Shown: positions 29,831 to 38,939 of the stretch, in pieces
Numbering within the stretch: the stretch's first letter is position 1
Layout: each line of letters opens with the position of its first letter
NCBI RefSeq assembly: GCF_015100395.1
Contig: NZ_AP022847.1
Location: 932,501 to 996,500 of the forward strand
Length of the DNA: 64,000 nucleotides
From: Nitrosophilus alvini
GTDB lineage: Bacteria; Campylobacterota; Campylobacteria; Campylobacterales; Nitratiruptoraceae
Direction: 5' to 3'
The notes under the pieces: model-generated
Databases searched by the model: none
Told to the model about the DNA's origin: nothing
Seen by the model: only the letters and a program-made list of their open reading frames with translations
Program-made: the position numbers and the translations under genes

Positions 29831-29883
29831 AATTCTATCTCCTTTTATTGACAATTATCATATAATACTACCCTCTTTTTTGG

Positions 29884-29889
29884 TATTAT
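29884..29889 (+). promoter_or_regulatory. Possible extended -10 box for the pentaheme cytochrome gene
   Basis: TGG-TATTAT, an extended -10 pattern, lies 30 bases before the start of the cytochrome gene, after a T-rich stretch. Confidence 0.4.
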
Positions 29890-29918
29890 CAGAAAAAATT
29901 TAATTATAAGAGGAAAAA

Positions 29919-31061
29919 ATGAAGAAATATTTAATACTCATTCTGTTTTTGAATTTGAGCCTTTTTGGAGAAAATTTTACACCTAGCAAAGTATGCAAAG
30001 CGTGCCATCCGCTGGTATACAAAGAATATGTGGAATCAATGCACTACAACTCTTCAATCTTCAGAGACAAAATTCATAAAAAGATTTTTTCCATTCATCC
30101 TTTATCAAAAAAAGAGAAATACCAGTGTGCAAAATGCCATACTCCTACAGACGAAAAATTGCTAAAAGATCTAAACAGTACCGATCCCGCTTTGCCCAAA
30201 ATAGATAGCCAGGGCCAAAAAGAAGCGATATCATGCGCCTACTGCCACAGAATAAAAGATATAAAAAAACACGCCAAAATGAACGAAAACATTATCAATA
30301 GCAACCAAAAATACTTTTTTGCTGAAGATGAAAACATAAAAGGTGTCAAAAAATATACTTTGAAAAAAGGACTGTTTGCAAAACAGAGCGGCTCACCCTA
30401 TCATACTATCGATGCCACAAATCCCCTGTATAAAAACGCAAAGGTTTGTATGGGATGTCACTCTCATAAGCAGAATAAAAATGGATTTACCGTATGCAAA
30501 ACAGAATTTTCAAAAGATGCTAAACAAAATTGTATCACATGCCATATGCCAAAAGTCAGTGGAAGTTTTGCAAACCATATTGATTCCAAAACACATAGAT
30601 ATCACGGGTTTGCAGGTGTTTTTAACAAACCCGAATTTCTTGAAAAATATATAGAGTTGACTTTGAAAACAGATAAAAATATAGAAATTGAGATTACAAA
30701 CCTGGCACCTCATAAACTCTTTCTTCATCCGCTAAGAGCGGCTGCCATAAAGATAAGTGTGACCAATGCGGGTAGAAAAGTGTTAGAAGATGAAAAGATG
30801 TTTTCTAAAATTTTTGGCAAAAATGGAACTCCCGCACCAGTATGGGAAGCTACTGAAGTACTACAAGATACCATTTTAAATGCAAAAGAAAGTACAAAAA
30901 TATCATTAAACTATATGCCTAAAAAAGGAGACAATATAAAAATAGAATTTGGGTATTACATAGTAAATCCCGGCATAGCAAAAAAGTTAAATCTGGAAGA
31001 GTTTTCAAAATTTAAAGTTTTAAAAACGATTGAGAATAAAATTTATACAAATTCCGACTAA
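29919..31061 (+). CDS. Periplasmic pentaheme c-type cytochrome
   Basis: An exported electron-transfer or multiheme enzyme. A signal peptide covers about residues 1-17. Five CXXCH heme sites are present: CKACH (26-30), CAKCH (70-74), CAYCH (106-110), CMGCH (177-181) and CITCH (205-209). The heme part resembles cytochrome c554 / hydroxylamine-reductase-like and NrfA-related modules. The C-terminal 160 residues (about 220-380) contain no heme site and look like a beta-sandwich. No catalytic identity can be assigned, and partner genes for quinol oxidation are absent nearby. ATAAGAGGAAAAA precedes the ATG. It ends 12 bases from a convergent gene. Confidence 0.88.
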   Translation: MKKYLILILFLNLSLFGENFTPSKVCKACHPLVYKEYVESMHYNSSIFRDKIHKKIFSIHPLSKKEKYQCAKCHTPTDEKLLKDLNSTDPALPKIDSQGQKEAISCAYCHRIKDIKKHAKMNENIINSNQKYFFAEDENIKGVKKYTLKKGLFAKQSGSPYHTIDATNPLYKNAKVCMGCHSHKQNKNGFTVCKTEFSKDAKQNCITCHMPKVSGSFANHIDSKTHRYHGFAGVFNKPEFLEKYIELTLKTDKNIEIEITNLAPHKLFLHPLRAAAIKISVTNAGRKVLEDEKMFSKIFGKNGTPAPVWEATEVLQDTILNAKESTKISLNYMPKKGDNIKIEFGYYIVNPGIAKKLNLEEFSKFKVLKTIENKIYTNSD

Positions 31062-31073
31062 AATGTGCCTGCT

Positions 31074-31832
31074 TTATAGTTTATATAAAACCGACGGCAA
31101 ACAGGTTATATCCTCTATAATAAAATCGGGCTTTATACCTTTATCCAAAACCTCAGGTTTATATTTGCCTGTTTTTACCAAAACAGCTTTGATACCTATA
31201 TCCTGAGCGCCCTTTATATCTGATTCTATATCGTCTCCCACCATTATTACTTCATCCTTTCCCAATCCCATTGATTTTATAGCATTTTCGAAAAACAGAG
31301 GGCTCGGTTTGCCAACTATTGTGGCTTTTGTTTCGGCTGCATATTCCAAAGCTTTGACAAAACCTCCGGCATCCATGGAAAGTTTGCCGTCTTTGTCTTT
31401 AAAATATCTGTTTTTCGCGACAGCCAAGAGTTCGGCACCTTCCAGTAGTTTTCTGAAGGCCTTGTTTAAACGCTCATATGTAAAGTTATTGTATGCATCC
31501 GCAACGATTACATATTTTATATCTTCTTTGATAATATCTTTAAAAAACTCCTCGGCTTCGTCAGTCATCACCATATAAGCACCCTTACCGCTTTCTGCTA
31601 CGACTCTTCTTGCCGCATCAAGGGCTGTGAATATCTCGTCTCTTTTTACTCCAAAACCCATATTTACAAGTTTTTTGTAGACACTCTCAGGTGTGTTTCT
31701 GCTTGTATTGGTTACCAATCTTACCTGATAACTCTTTTTCAGTTTTTCAAGTATCCCTGCCGCTCCCTTTATCTCTCTGTCTCCCTCATATAAAACACCG
31801 GCGATATCCAGCAAAACACCTTTTACTTTCAT
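31074..31832 (-). CDS. HAD-superfamily IIA hydrolase lacking the second catalytic Asp
   Basis: A 252-residue haloacid-dehalogenase-type protein of the IIA group (NagD / HDHD2-like). Motif I reads DIAGVL: the nucleophile Asp9 is present, but the acid/base position two residues on is Ala11 instead of Asp. HDHD2-like members also deviate at this position (DLSG). Motif II (VTNTSRN), the GKPSP Lys and motif IV (MVGDDIESDIKGAQ) are intact. Phosphatase activity may be weak or changed. The start overlaps the ABC ATPase stop by four bases, so it is the last gene of a proA-tautomerase-ABC-HAD run. Confidence 0.88.
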   Translation of the reverse strand: MKVKGVLLDIAGVLYEGDREIKGAAGILEKLKKSYQVRLVTNTSRNTPESVYKKLVNMGFGVKRDEIFTALDAARRVVAESGKGAYMVMTDEAEEFFKDIIKEDIKYVIVADAYNNFTYERLNKAFRKLLEGAELLAVAKNRYFKDKDGKLSMDAGGFVKALEYAAETKATIVGKPSPLFFENAIKSMGLGKDEVIMVGDDIESDIKGAQDIGIKAVLVKTGKYKPEVLDKGIKPDFIIEDITCLPSVLYKL

Positions 31833-32431
31833 ACTGGCATCTCCTTGAGCATATTGGGGCTGATCTTGATAATTTTGTCACTACACCACTTTGCAAGGTC
31901 CATATCGTGAGTTATTATAAGCAGCCCTACCCTATCCAGAAATCCCATTAATAATTTCATAACTTCAAGCTGAATTATATTGTCAAGAGCAGACGTGGGT
32001 TCGTCAGCAAGAAGAAGTTCTGGCTTCATAAGAAGTGCTCGAAGAATAGAACATCTCTGAAGCTGTCCGCCGGATAACTGATGAGGTCTCTTTTCAAGCA
32101 GAGCAAGATCGATATTCATTTTCTTTGCCAGCTCTTCAAGCCCGTCTAAAGAGGCAACATCTCTTATCTGTTCAATGATCGAGTATGTAGGATGAAATGA
32201 GGTATAAGGATCCTGGAATATTTGGGAAAACCTGGCAACTTTTACGCTTCCTTTCATTGGCTTCAAAAAGCCTGTTATAAGTTCAAAAAGAGTGCTTTTG
32301 CCAACTCCGCTGGGACCGACAATAGTTACAACTTCCCCTTTTTTCACTTCAAGAGAAAAATCTTTAAATAGCAGATTATCTCGTGTATAACCGAAAGTAA
32401 GATCTTTTATCTCAAGAACAGTTTCAGCCAT
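31829..32431 (-). CDS. ABC transporter ATP-binding protein without a nearby permease
   Basis: A 200-residue ATPase with Walker A GPSGVGKST, Q-loop IFQDPYTSFHPTYSI, signature LSGGQLQRC, Walker B LLLADEPTSALD and the switch His in ITHDMD. The DPYTS segment after the Q-loop is typical of the oligopeptide/nickel (DppF, NikE) group. It is shorter than those proteins (about 260-330 aa) because the C-terminal oligopeptide-binding extension is missing. No permease or binding protein is encoded nearby. It overlaps its upstream neighbour, a tautomerase gene, by eight bases. Confidence 0.85.
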   Translation of the reverse strand: MAETVLEIKDLTFGYTRDNLLFKDFSLEVKKGEVVTIVGPSGVGKSTLFELITGFLKPMKGSVKVARFSQIFQDPYTSFHPTYSIIEQIRDVASLDGLEELAKKMNIDLALLEKRPHQLSGGQLQRCSILRALLMKPELLLADEPTSALDNIIQLEVMKLLMGFLDRVGLLIITHDMDLAKWCSDKIIKISPNMLKEMPV

Positions 32432-32621
32432 CTTTCTTTTTCTCGCTCAACAGCATATCGCCTACAGCCCAGTTTTCTCTCTCAACCTCGTCAAAAACTA
32501 TATAACAGCTTTTTTTTGATTTGCCCAGAACTCTTTGGATAGAGTCACTTATATCTTTTGCTATCTCTTTTTTCTGTTCGACACTTATCTTTCCGGCTAC
32601 TTTTATGTTTATATAAGGCAT
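32424..32621 (-). CDS. 4-oxalocrotonate tautomerase-family protein
   Basis: A small enzyme subunit of 65 aa. Pro at position 2, directly after the initiator Met, would be the catalytic N-terminal proline after Met removal (MPYINIKVAGKIS). The helix and the second strand (KSCYIVFDEVERENW) fit the family, which forms hexamers. The natural substrate is unknown. AAAGGAGAGCAG precedes the ATG, ten bases after proA. It overlaps the ABC ATPase by eight bases. Confidence 0.88.
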   Translation of the reverse strand: MPYINIKVAGKISVEQKKEIAKDISDSIQRVLGKSKKSCYIVFDEVERENWAVGDMLLSEKKKDG

Positions 32622-32631
32622 CTGCTCTCCT

Positions 32632-33867
32632 TTATTCTCTAATCTGCCCCTGTCCGTATATCTTGTATTTATATGTTGTAAGATCGTTTATACCCATAGG
32701 CCCTCTTGCATGCAGCTTGTTTGTGCTTATACCCACTTCAGCACCGAAACCAAACTCTCCTCCGTCGGTAAATCTTGTGGAAGCATTCACATAAACGCAG
32801 GCTGCATCAATAGAGTTCATAAATTTTTCCGCATTTGAATAGTTTTCCGTAACAATCGCTTCGCTGTGTCCCGAACCGTATTTTTGTATATGAGATATGG
32901 CTTCGTCTATATTTTCGACAACTTTCAAAGATAAAATATTTGCAAGATATTCAGTTTCAAAATCCTTCTCATCAGCTTCCGCAACATTTATAATCTCTCT
33001 TGTAAGAGCGCAGCCTTTGAGCTCGGTTGAGTATAGTTTAAACTCCTCAAAAAGTTTGGGCAGTATCTCGTTTGCAATATCTTTATGAACGAGCAGAGTC
33101 TCCATTGCATTGCAGACACCGGGTCTTTGGACTTTTGCATTGACTGCTATAGCGATCGCCTTGTCAAAATCTGCAAAACTGTCTATATATGTATGGCAAA
33201 GTCCCTTGTCGTGCTTGACTACAGGAACTGTTGCATTTTCACTGACATATCTTATAAGTGCCTCCCCGCCTCTCGGGATGATAAGATCCACATACTTGTC
33301 CATTTTTATCAGTTTCGCAACACCCTCTCTGCTGCTGTCGGGAAGCAGGGATATTAGCTCTTTTGGAAGCGAATTTTTTTCTAAAACCTCCTGAAGTATC
33401 TGTGCAATTATTTTATTGCTATATGCGGCTTCTTTTCCACCTTTGAGTATGCATACATTGGAGCTTTTAAAGCATAAAGCAGCAGTATCACTTGTAACAT
33501 TGGGCCTTGATTCGTATATTATACCGATTACGCCTATGGGAATCGATACTTTTTCTATTTTGAGTCCGTTATCCAAAACCCAGCCATCAAGAACTCTTCC
33601 AACGGGATCTTTGAGTGCAGCAATCTCTCTTACCGCCTTTGCCATCGAGAAAATTCTTTTGTCATCCAACAAAAGCCTGTCCATCATTGCAGGGCTCAGA
33701 TTCATCTCCCGTGCATTTGCCATATCTATCTCATTGTGCTCTTTTATTCTGTTTGTATTTGCCTCTATTGCATCGGCCATCTGGTTAAGCACTCTTTTTT
33801 TGATATCGCCGTTGAGTGTTGAAAGTATACTTGCAGACTCTTTTGCTCTTTTTAGAAACTCTTCCAT
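32632..33867 (-). CDS. proA: Gamma-glutamyl phosphate reductase
   Basis: ProA reduces gamma-glutamyl phosphate to glutamate semialdehyde with NADPH, the second step of proline synthesis. The 411-residue protein has the aldehyde-dehydrogenase fold, IYESRPNVTSD, PRGGEALIRYV and the catalytic Cys in VQRPGVCNAMETLLVH. I start at the ATG at 33867, which has GGTGGAGA eight bases upstream; an earlier in-frame start has no such support. proB is not in this window. Confidence 0.96.
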   Translation of the reverse strand: MEEFLKRAKESASILSTLNGDIKKRVLNQMADAIEANTNRIKEHNEIDMANAREMNLSPAMMDRLLLDDKRIFSMAKAVREIAALKDPVGRVLDGWVLDNGLKIEKVSIPIGVIGIIYESRPNVTSDTAALCFKSSNVCILKGGKEAAYSNKIIAQILQEVLEKNSLPKELISLLPDSSREGVAKLIKMDKYVDLIIPRGGEALIRYVSENATVPVVKHDKGLCHTYIDSFADFDKAIAIAVNAKVQRPGVCNAMETLLVHKDIANEILPKLFEEFKLYSTELKGCALTREIINVAEADEKDFETEYLANILSLKVVENIDEAISHIQKYGSGHSEAIVTENYSNAEKFMNSIDAACVYVNASTRFTDGGEFGFGAEVGISTNKLHARGPMGINDLTTYKYKIYGQGQIRE

Positions 33868-33980
33868 ATCTATATCTCCACCTTCAGTTATCATATTTTT
33901 ACATGATTTTACACATATTATGCTTTTTAGCCAATAAAATTTTATTTTTATTCGACTTTAAGCCAAATAATAATTTAATA

Positions 33981-33986
33981 TATAAT
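33981..33986 (+). promoter_or_regulatory. Probable -10 box for the TrxB-like flavoprotein gene
   Basis: TATAAT in an almost pure A/T stretch, 24 bases before the ATG at 34011. No -35 box is visible. Confidence 0.5.
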
Positions 33987-34010
33987 ATTTTTTTATAAAA
34001 GAGGTTTGTT

Positions 34011-34964
34011 ATGGAAAAAGTTTATGATATTGCCATTATTGGTGCAGGACCCGCAGGAATAGGCACAGCTATTGAAGCCTTCATATTTGGCATCAAAGAT
34101 ATACTATTGATTGAAAAAGCAGATAACCACTCTTCGACCATAAGGAAATTTTATAAAGATAACAAACGGGTTGACAAAGACTGGATGGGACAGAAAGTTG
34201 AATGTGAAGGAAATATCATCTTTATGGATGGAACTAAAGAGACTACACTTGATCTTTTTGACAGACTTCTTGATAAACATAAAATTGATACCGAATTCAA
34301 TACTGAAATAGAAAAAATTGAAAAAAAAGGCGATATTTTTGATATAGAGACTACGGACAACAGGCAGTTTAAAGCAAAAAATGTAGTAATTTCGATAGGT
34401 AAAATGGGTAAACCAAATAAACCTACATATAAAATCCCACCCTCAATAAAACAAAAAGTCAACTTCAATCTCGACAGCTGTTCTCAGGGCGAAAAAATAC
34501 TTGTTGTTGGTGGAGGAAATTCTGCAGCGGAATATGCCTATTTTTTAGCAGATTCCAATGATGTTACGCTTAATTACAGAAGAGCAAGATTTACAAGACT
34601 AAACCCGGAAAACGATAAAATAGTGGAAAGATATGCCGATGAAGGAAAACTTAGATTGAAACTTGGCATAGATATAGAATCTTTGGAAAGCGAACATGGG
34701 AAAGTGAAAGTCAATTTCAGCAATAATAAAAGCGAGATTTTTGATAGAGTAATATATGCGATAGGAGGGACAACTCCCACAGAATTCTTAAGAAAATGCG
34801 GTCTTAATATCGTGGGTAAAAAAGTCGAAGTAGATGATAATTTTGAAACCGAAATACCTGGACTCTTCGCTGCAGGTGATATCGTGACTGATACGGGAGG
34901 TTCTATAGCAATAGCTTTAAACCATGGATACAGAATAGCCAAATATATCAAAGAGAATCGATAG
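34011..34964 (+). CDS. Thioredoxin-reductase-like FAD/NAD(P) oxidoreductase without redox cysteines
   Basis: A 317-residue flavoprotein with two dinucleotide folds: GAGPAGIGTA (residues 11-20) for FAD and VGGGNSAAE (about 166-174) for NAD(P)H. GLFAAGDIV near residue 285 is also FAD-binding. The CxxC that defines thioredoxin reductase is absent, so it does not act as TrxB. It could be a ferredoxin/flavodoxin-NADP reductase, a YpdA-like low-molecular-weight disulfide reductase, or another oxidoreductase. AAAGAGGTTTGTT precedes the ATG. Its last 17 bases overlap the convergent HDOD gene. Confidence 0.85.
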   Translation: MEKVYDIAIIGAGPAGIGTAIEAFIFGIKDILLIEKADNHSSTIRKFYKDNKRVDKDWMGQKVECEGNIIFMDGTKETTLDLFDRLLDKHKIDTEFNTEIEKIEKKGDIFDIETTDNRQFKAKNVVISIGKMGKPNKPTYKIPPSIKQKVNFNLDSCSQGEKILVVGGGNSAAEYAYFLADSNDVTLNYRRARFTRLNPENDKIVERYADEGKLRLKLGIDIESLESEHGKVKVNFSNNKSEIFDRVIYAIGGTTPTEFLRKCGLNIVGKKVEVDDNFETEIPGLFAAGDIVTDTGGSIAIALNHGYRIAKYIKENR

Positions 34965-35757
34965 AACCCTCTGAACAGATATTGCAGTTTAGGGCTTTTG
35001 CAAATGAGTCAACGTCAAGGGAAAATCTTTCAAGAATAGGAAGAGCTTTTTCCTTTGCGTCTGGCTCTATTTCACCTTTGAGGTCAACAACAGCTCTTAT
35101 GACTTTTAAAGAGGCAGCATCTTTTTGATACTCATTTGGCGCATCTTCGGGATTTTTCGAATATCTGATAATCTTTACAAGTTTGGAAGAAAAATTCCAT
35201 CTCTCAAATATAGCAGCGGTTACTTCCGGAGTAGTTATGCTGCATATCTCCTCTTCGGCATCGTCACATTCGATATTTTTTTCTACCATATATTCATAGA
35301 TGTTTTTTCCTCTTTTTTTGGCACACTTTGCAATAAGAACCTTTCCTATCTCGCTTAAAAAGGCCGCTGTCGGCAAAACAGACTCTTTATGAGTCCATAT
35401 ATAAGCAATTTTGCTCTGTATGACAGATTTTTTTAAAAAATCATCCGATGTAATTGCATATGCAGAAAAATCAACATCAAAATCTCTGTTTAGAGTGCAA
35501 TAAAGGGCAAAACCCGTTACCATATCCATACCAAGCAAAACAACAGCTTTTTCTATATCTTTCACTTCATGCACAAAGCCGTAATATGGAGAATTTGCAA
35601 TTTTCAAAATATCGGCAACAAGAAGAGGATCCTCTTCGATAACCTCTATCATCTCTTTGAAAGAGAGCTCATCTTTATTGTATAGCTCTTTTATTTTTAT
35701 AGCAGTTTCGGGCATTGGAGGAAGATTCTCTATCTCTTCAAAAATAAATTTTCTCAT
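34948..35757 (-). CDS. HDOD-domain signalling protein
   Basis: A 269-residue cytoplasmic protein whose first 200 residues form an HDOD domain (LPPMPETAIKIKELY, then VIEEDPLLVADILKIANSPYYG). HDOD domains resemble HD-type phosphodiesterases without the metal-binding His-Asp pair and usually act as signalling or scaffolding modules, often in motility or c-di-GMP pathways. No output domain is attached; the C-terminal 60 residues are unassigned. It lies 11 bases after gpsA on the same strand and is probably cotranscribed. Confidence 0.88.
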   Translation of the reverse strand: MRKFIFEEIENLPPMPETAIKIKELYNKDELSFKEMIEVIEEDPLLVADILKIANSPYYGFVHEVKDIEKAVVLLGMDMVTGFALYCTLNRDFDVDFSAYAITSDDFLKKSVIQSKIAYIWTHKESVLPTAAFLSEIGKVLIAKCAKKRGKNIYEYMVEKNIECDDAEEEICSITTPEVTAAIFERWNFSSKLVKIIRYSKNPEDAPNEYQKDAASLKVIRAVVDLKGEIEPDAKEKALPILERFSLDVDSFAKALNCNICSEGSIDSL

Positions 35758-35768
35758 ACATAGCCCTC

Positions 35769-36656
35769 TTAACTTTTTAAAAGGTCTTCGAGACTCTTTC
35801 TGGGATCTTTTCCGTCCAGTACTTTTTTTACTTCCGATGCTATCGGTATGTAAATATCTTTTTGCCGTGCAATTTTTTCTATAGCCGCAGCAGTGTAAAC
35901 TCCTTCTGCTACTTCTCCCAGCTCTTCCAAAATTTCATCAATCTTTTTTCCAAGTGCCAGACCAAGTCCCACACGATAATTTCTTGAAAGAGTACTGCTT
36001 GCCGTCAAAAAAAGATCTCCCGCACCGCTCAGCCCCAGAAAAGTCTCTTCCTTGGCGCCGAAATATTTTCCAAATCTCTCCATCTCAACCAGCCCTCTTG
36101 CCAAAAGGGAGGCTCTGGCATTGTTTCCAAGCCCCAAACCGTCGCATATGCCAGATGCTATCGCTATTACGTTTTTATAGGCTCCAGCTGTTTCTGCTCC
36201 TATTATATCATCACTTATATATGTTTTGATAAAATCCGGAAAAAATGAGGAAAAGCTGCGTGCAAGTTCAAGATTGGTTGAATTTACAACTAAAGCCGTC
36301 GGCAGGGACTTCAAAACCTCTGCTGCGAATGATGGCCCTGAAAGATATGAAAGATTTCCTTTAGGTAGATACTCTTCGTAAATTTCGTTTAAAAATCTTC
36401 CTGTTTTTGCATCTATGCCTTTGGAAGCAACAAGAACTTTTTGGTTTTTGAAAGAAAAATTATTTTTAAGCCATTCATCGGTTATCTGTGCCGGAAGTGC
36501 AAAAACCAGATATTCGAATTCAAGAATGTCCCTTAAAGGAAGGAAATTTTTCAACTCTTTTTTAGATCTGGAAGTAATATAAACTTTACATTTTTGGGAA
36601 AGGGCGAATGCCAGCGCCTGTCCCCATTTTCCTCCGCCTATAATTCCAATCTTCAT
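35769..36656 (-). CDS. gpsA: Glycerol-3-phosphate dehydrogenase [NAD(P)+]
   Basis: GpsA reduces dihydroxyacetone phosphate to sn-glycerol 3-phosphate for phospholipids. The N-terminal Rossmann motif GIIGGGKWGQALA is followed by SGPSFAAEV and the catalytic Lys region GAYKNVIAIASGICDGLGLGNN. At 295 aa it is slightly shorter than the E. coli enzyme (339) but complete. It overlaps the upstream RCK-domain gene by four bases. Confidence 0.96.
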   Translation of the reverse strand: MKIGIIGGGKWGQALAFALSQKCKVYITSRSKKELKNFLPLRDILEFEYLVFALPAQITDEWLKNNFSFKNQKVLVASKGIDAKTGRFLNEIYEEYLPKGNLSYLSGPSFAAEVLKSLPTALVVNSTNLELARSFSSFFPDFIKTYISDDIIGAETAGAYKNVIAIASGICDGLGLGNNARASLLARGLVEMERFGKYFGAKEETFLGLSGAGDLFLTASSTLSRNYRVGLGLALGKKIDEILEELGEVAEGVYTAAAIEKIARQKDIYIPIASEVKKVLDGKDPRKSLEDLLKS

Positions 36657-37363
36657 TGTGCACTCTTTTTAAGTTCGGTTTTGAATTTCTCTATATCGTT
36701 TTTTTTGCCTATAACAACAAGAATATCACCTGCATCAAGTTTATGATTTATTCCTCTGGTTATAAACACAAACTTGTTTCCCATCTCCTTGTCAACTACG
36801 CCAACAAGAATCAGATTGAAACTTTTTTTCAGATCGATCTGTTTTATATATTTTCCATCCAAAAAAGAGTTTTTTCGTATCTCAATCTCATAAAAGCCTA
36901 TATCAGAATCCATATATAGCATATCTTCTATCGCCTCAAACATAGCAGGTTTTTCAAGAAGATGAAATATCTTGTTCGCACTTGCCTCCATCGTGTCTAT
37001 TATCTTATCTGCACCTGCTAGTTTCAGTTTTCTTTCACTCTCTTTGGATTCGCATATTGCTATAGTCTCTATTTTTACAAACAGAGCTTTGAATGTAATT
37101 GCCAGATATACATTCTCCTCTTCATTATCCATCGCACAGAAAATTTTTACGAAATTTTTTTCCCTTAAAAGCGAAACAAGCTCTTCGTCACTCTCTATAT
37201 CAACAAAAAACAGTTTTTCATAACCGTCTGTTTTGGCTTTTTTAAGCCTTTTTCTGTCGTTTTCGGCAATATAAAGAGAATAGTCTCCCGCTAAATATTT
37301 AGCGATTTTTTCGCCATATCTTCCATATCCGAATAGAAGTATATTATCTTTTTTTTCTGACAT
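36653..37363 (-). CDS. Soluble RCK (TrkA-type) potassium-regulatory protein
   Basis: A 236-residue cytoplasmic protein with an RCK/TrkA-N domain ([18 protein letters not shown] nucleotide-binding loop, about residues 6-23) and a TrkA-C-like domain in the last 85 residues. Such proteins gate potassium channels or Trk/Ktr transporters in response to nucleotide or ion binding. The neighbour upstream is a channel with its own RCK domains, and the two genes overlap by 20 bases. The product may therefore assemble with that channel. The ATG at 37363 was chosen; its ribosome binding site (TTGGA) is weak. Confidence 0.85.
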   Translation of the reverse strand: MSEKKDNILLFGYGRYGEKIAKYLAGDYSLYIAENDRKRLKKAKTDGYEKLFFVDIESDEELVSLLREKNFVKIFCAMDNEEENVYLAITFKALFVKIETIAICESKESERKLKLAGADKIIDTMEASANKIFHLLEKPAMFEAIEDMLYMDSDIGFYEIEIRKNSFLDGKYIKQIDLKKSFNLILVGVVDKEMGNKFVFITRGINHKLDAGDILVVIGKKNDIEKFKTELKKSAQ

Positions 37364-38939
37364 GTTCCAAACTGCTTTCAGTAACAATTGATTTAAAATT
37401 TGAAATGCTTATATTGTATCCCATGATTATTAATATATCATTTTGCCTCAAAATAAAATCATCGTCGGGATTGAAAAAAAATTTCTTCTTGTGTGGAATT
37501 CTGTTCTTTTCATCCTCTCTCACAATACCAAGAAGAAGTATCTTATATCTGTCAAAATTTATTTCGCCAACTTTTCTGTTTTCCAGAAGCGATCCTTTTA
37601 GTACTTCCACCTGATCGCAGACTGCATTTTTCTTTTCAGAGAGTATATTAGTAATAGCCTCGATAGCAATCGGCTGTTCTATAATTTTCGATGCGATAAG
37701 TCCAGCAACATCATATGGCGAAATAATATAGTCGGCTCCTGCCAACTTCAGTTTTTTATACGCATTTTTATCAAAAGTTCTTACGATAATCGGCACACTC
37801 TTACTAATGCTTCTTACATTCAAAGTTATAAAAATATTATGCATATCTTCGCTCGTAAGAGAGATTACAGCTGAAACTTTTTTTTCAATTCCCAATTTCA
37901 TCAGGAATTCTCTATCTGATGCGTCTCCCTTAATGGCAAGATACTCTTTTTGCAATGCGTTATTTACTCTTTTACCGTCATTATCCACAATGACAAAACT
38001 CTTTTTTTCCCTTTTTAATCTGTTTGCTAGAAGTTCACACAGATGACTGTATCCGCAAAGAAGATAGTAGCTTTCAAGTTTCTCTATATTTGACAAAATT
38101 CTATGCTCTTTGATTTCACTCATTTTTTCACTAAATGCAGAAACTATGATAGAGGTTGCAAATGATATAAGCCCTATTCCAGTTAAAATTACTATAAGTG
38201 TTATACTTCTGCCCTCTGTCGTAACAGGAGTAATATCACCGTAACCCACAGTTGATATAGTTACCAAGGACCAATAAAAGGCGTCAAATAAAGAGTTGAT
38301 GGAAGGATTTTTATGCTCCTCAAAAACGTATATGCTTATACCGGATATCAATACGATAAAGGCTACAAGAAAGAGTAGCGTGATAAGTTCTATCTTTTTG
38401 GATGAAAGAACCTGTAGAAACTGTGTTATGCTTCTGGAGTATCTAAGAAGTTTGAAAACCCTGAAAAGCACAAATATTCTTAAAATTCTCAGCTCCCTGT
38501 AACTTGGCAGAATTGCAAGCAAGTCGATAATTGCCAAAGGGGAAATTATGTATTCAAATTTCTTTTTGATAATCTCCTTTAAAACCTTTTTTGTATCAAA
38601 CTCTTTTTCGAGGAAGATAGACTGTTCAAACTCTTCTATAATGATTTTTCTGGAATCGTTATATACCCATAACCGAAGAAGATATTCCACAATAAAAATT
38701 GCTGTTACTATATAGACATCATATATTACAAGCCATTTGTCAACAGGATGAGTAACTTCCTCTATAATGATAGCTACACTGGAAAGAACCAGAAATATCA
38801 TAAAATAGTCAAAATATTTTTTATATTTATACTCTTCATTTTCCAGCAGATTATAAAAAAAAGCTTTTGCTTTTTTATAACGGGGGGAGCCCTCAAGAAA
38901 GAAGGCCAGGTCAATCAAAAGTTTTGAAATTCTTTTCAA
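37344..38939 (-). CDS. Voltage-gated-type potassium channel with fused RCK/TrkA domains
   Basis: A 531-residue membrane protein. Six membrane segments span about residues 40-265. The fourth carries repeated Arg residues ([21 protein letters not shown], a voltage-sensor-like S4), and the selectivity filter TVGYGD lies near residue 233. A cytoplasmic RCK domain ([18 protein letters not shown], about 290 on) and a TrkA-C domain (about 440-525) follow. It probably conducts K+ and is ligand-gated. An unusual N-terminal soluble stretch of about 40 residues precedes S1. The start overlaps the gatB stop by four bases. Confidence 0.9.
   Translation of the reverse strand: MKRISKLLIDLAFFLEGSPRYKKAKAFFYNLLENEEYKYKKYFDYFMIFLVLSSVAIIIEEVTHPVDKWLVIYDVYIVTAIFIVEYLLRLWVYNDSRKIIIEEFEQSIFLEKEFDTKKVLKEIIKKKFEYIISPLAIIDLLAILPSYRELRILRIFVLFRVFKLLRYSRSITQFLQVLSSKKIELITLLFLVAFIVLISGISIYVFEEHKNPSINSLFDAFYWSLVTISTVGYGDITPVTTEGRSITLIVILTGIGLISFATSIIVSAFSEKMSEIKEHRILSNIEKLESYYLLCGYSHLCELLANRLKREKKSFVIVDNDGKRVNNALQKEYLAIKGDASDREFLMKLGIEKKVSAVISLTSEDMHNIFITLNVRSISKSVPIIVRTFDKNAYKKLKLAGADYIISPYDVAGLIASKIIEQPIAIEAITNILSEKKNAVCDQVEVLKGSLLENRKVGEINFDRYKILLLGIVREDEKNRIPHKKKFFFNPDDDFILRQNDILIIMGYNISISNFKSIVTESSLEHVRKKR

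Noticed and set aside
29848-29866. TTGACA followed by TATAAT upstream of the pentaheme cytochrome
   Set aside because: The spacing is only seven bases, so they cannot act together as one promoter; the nearer TGGTATTAT is a better candidate.
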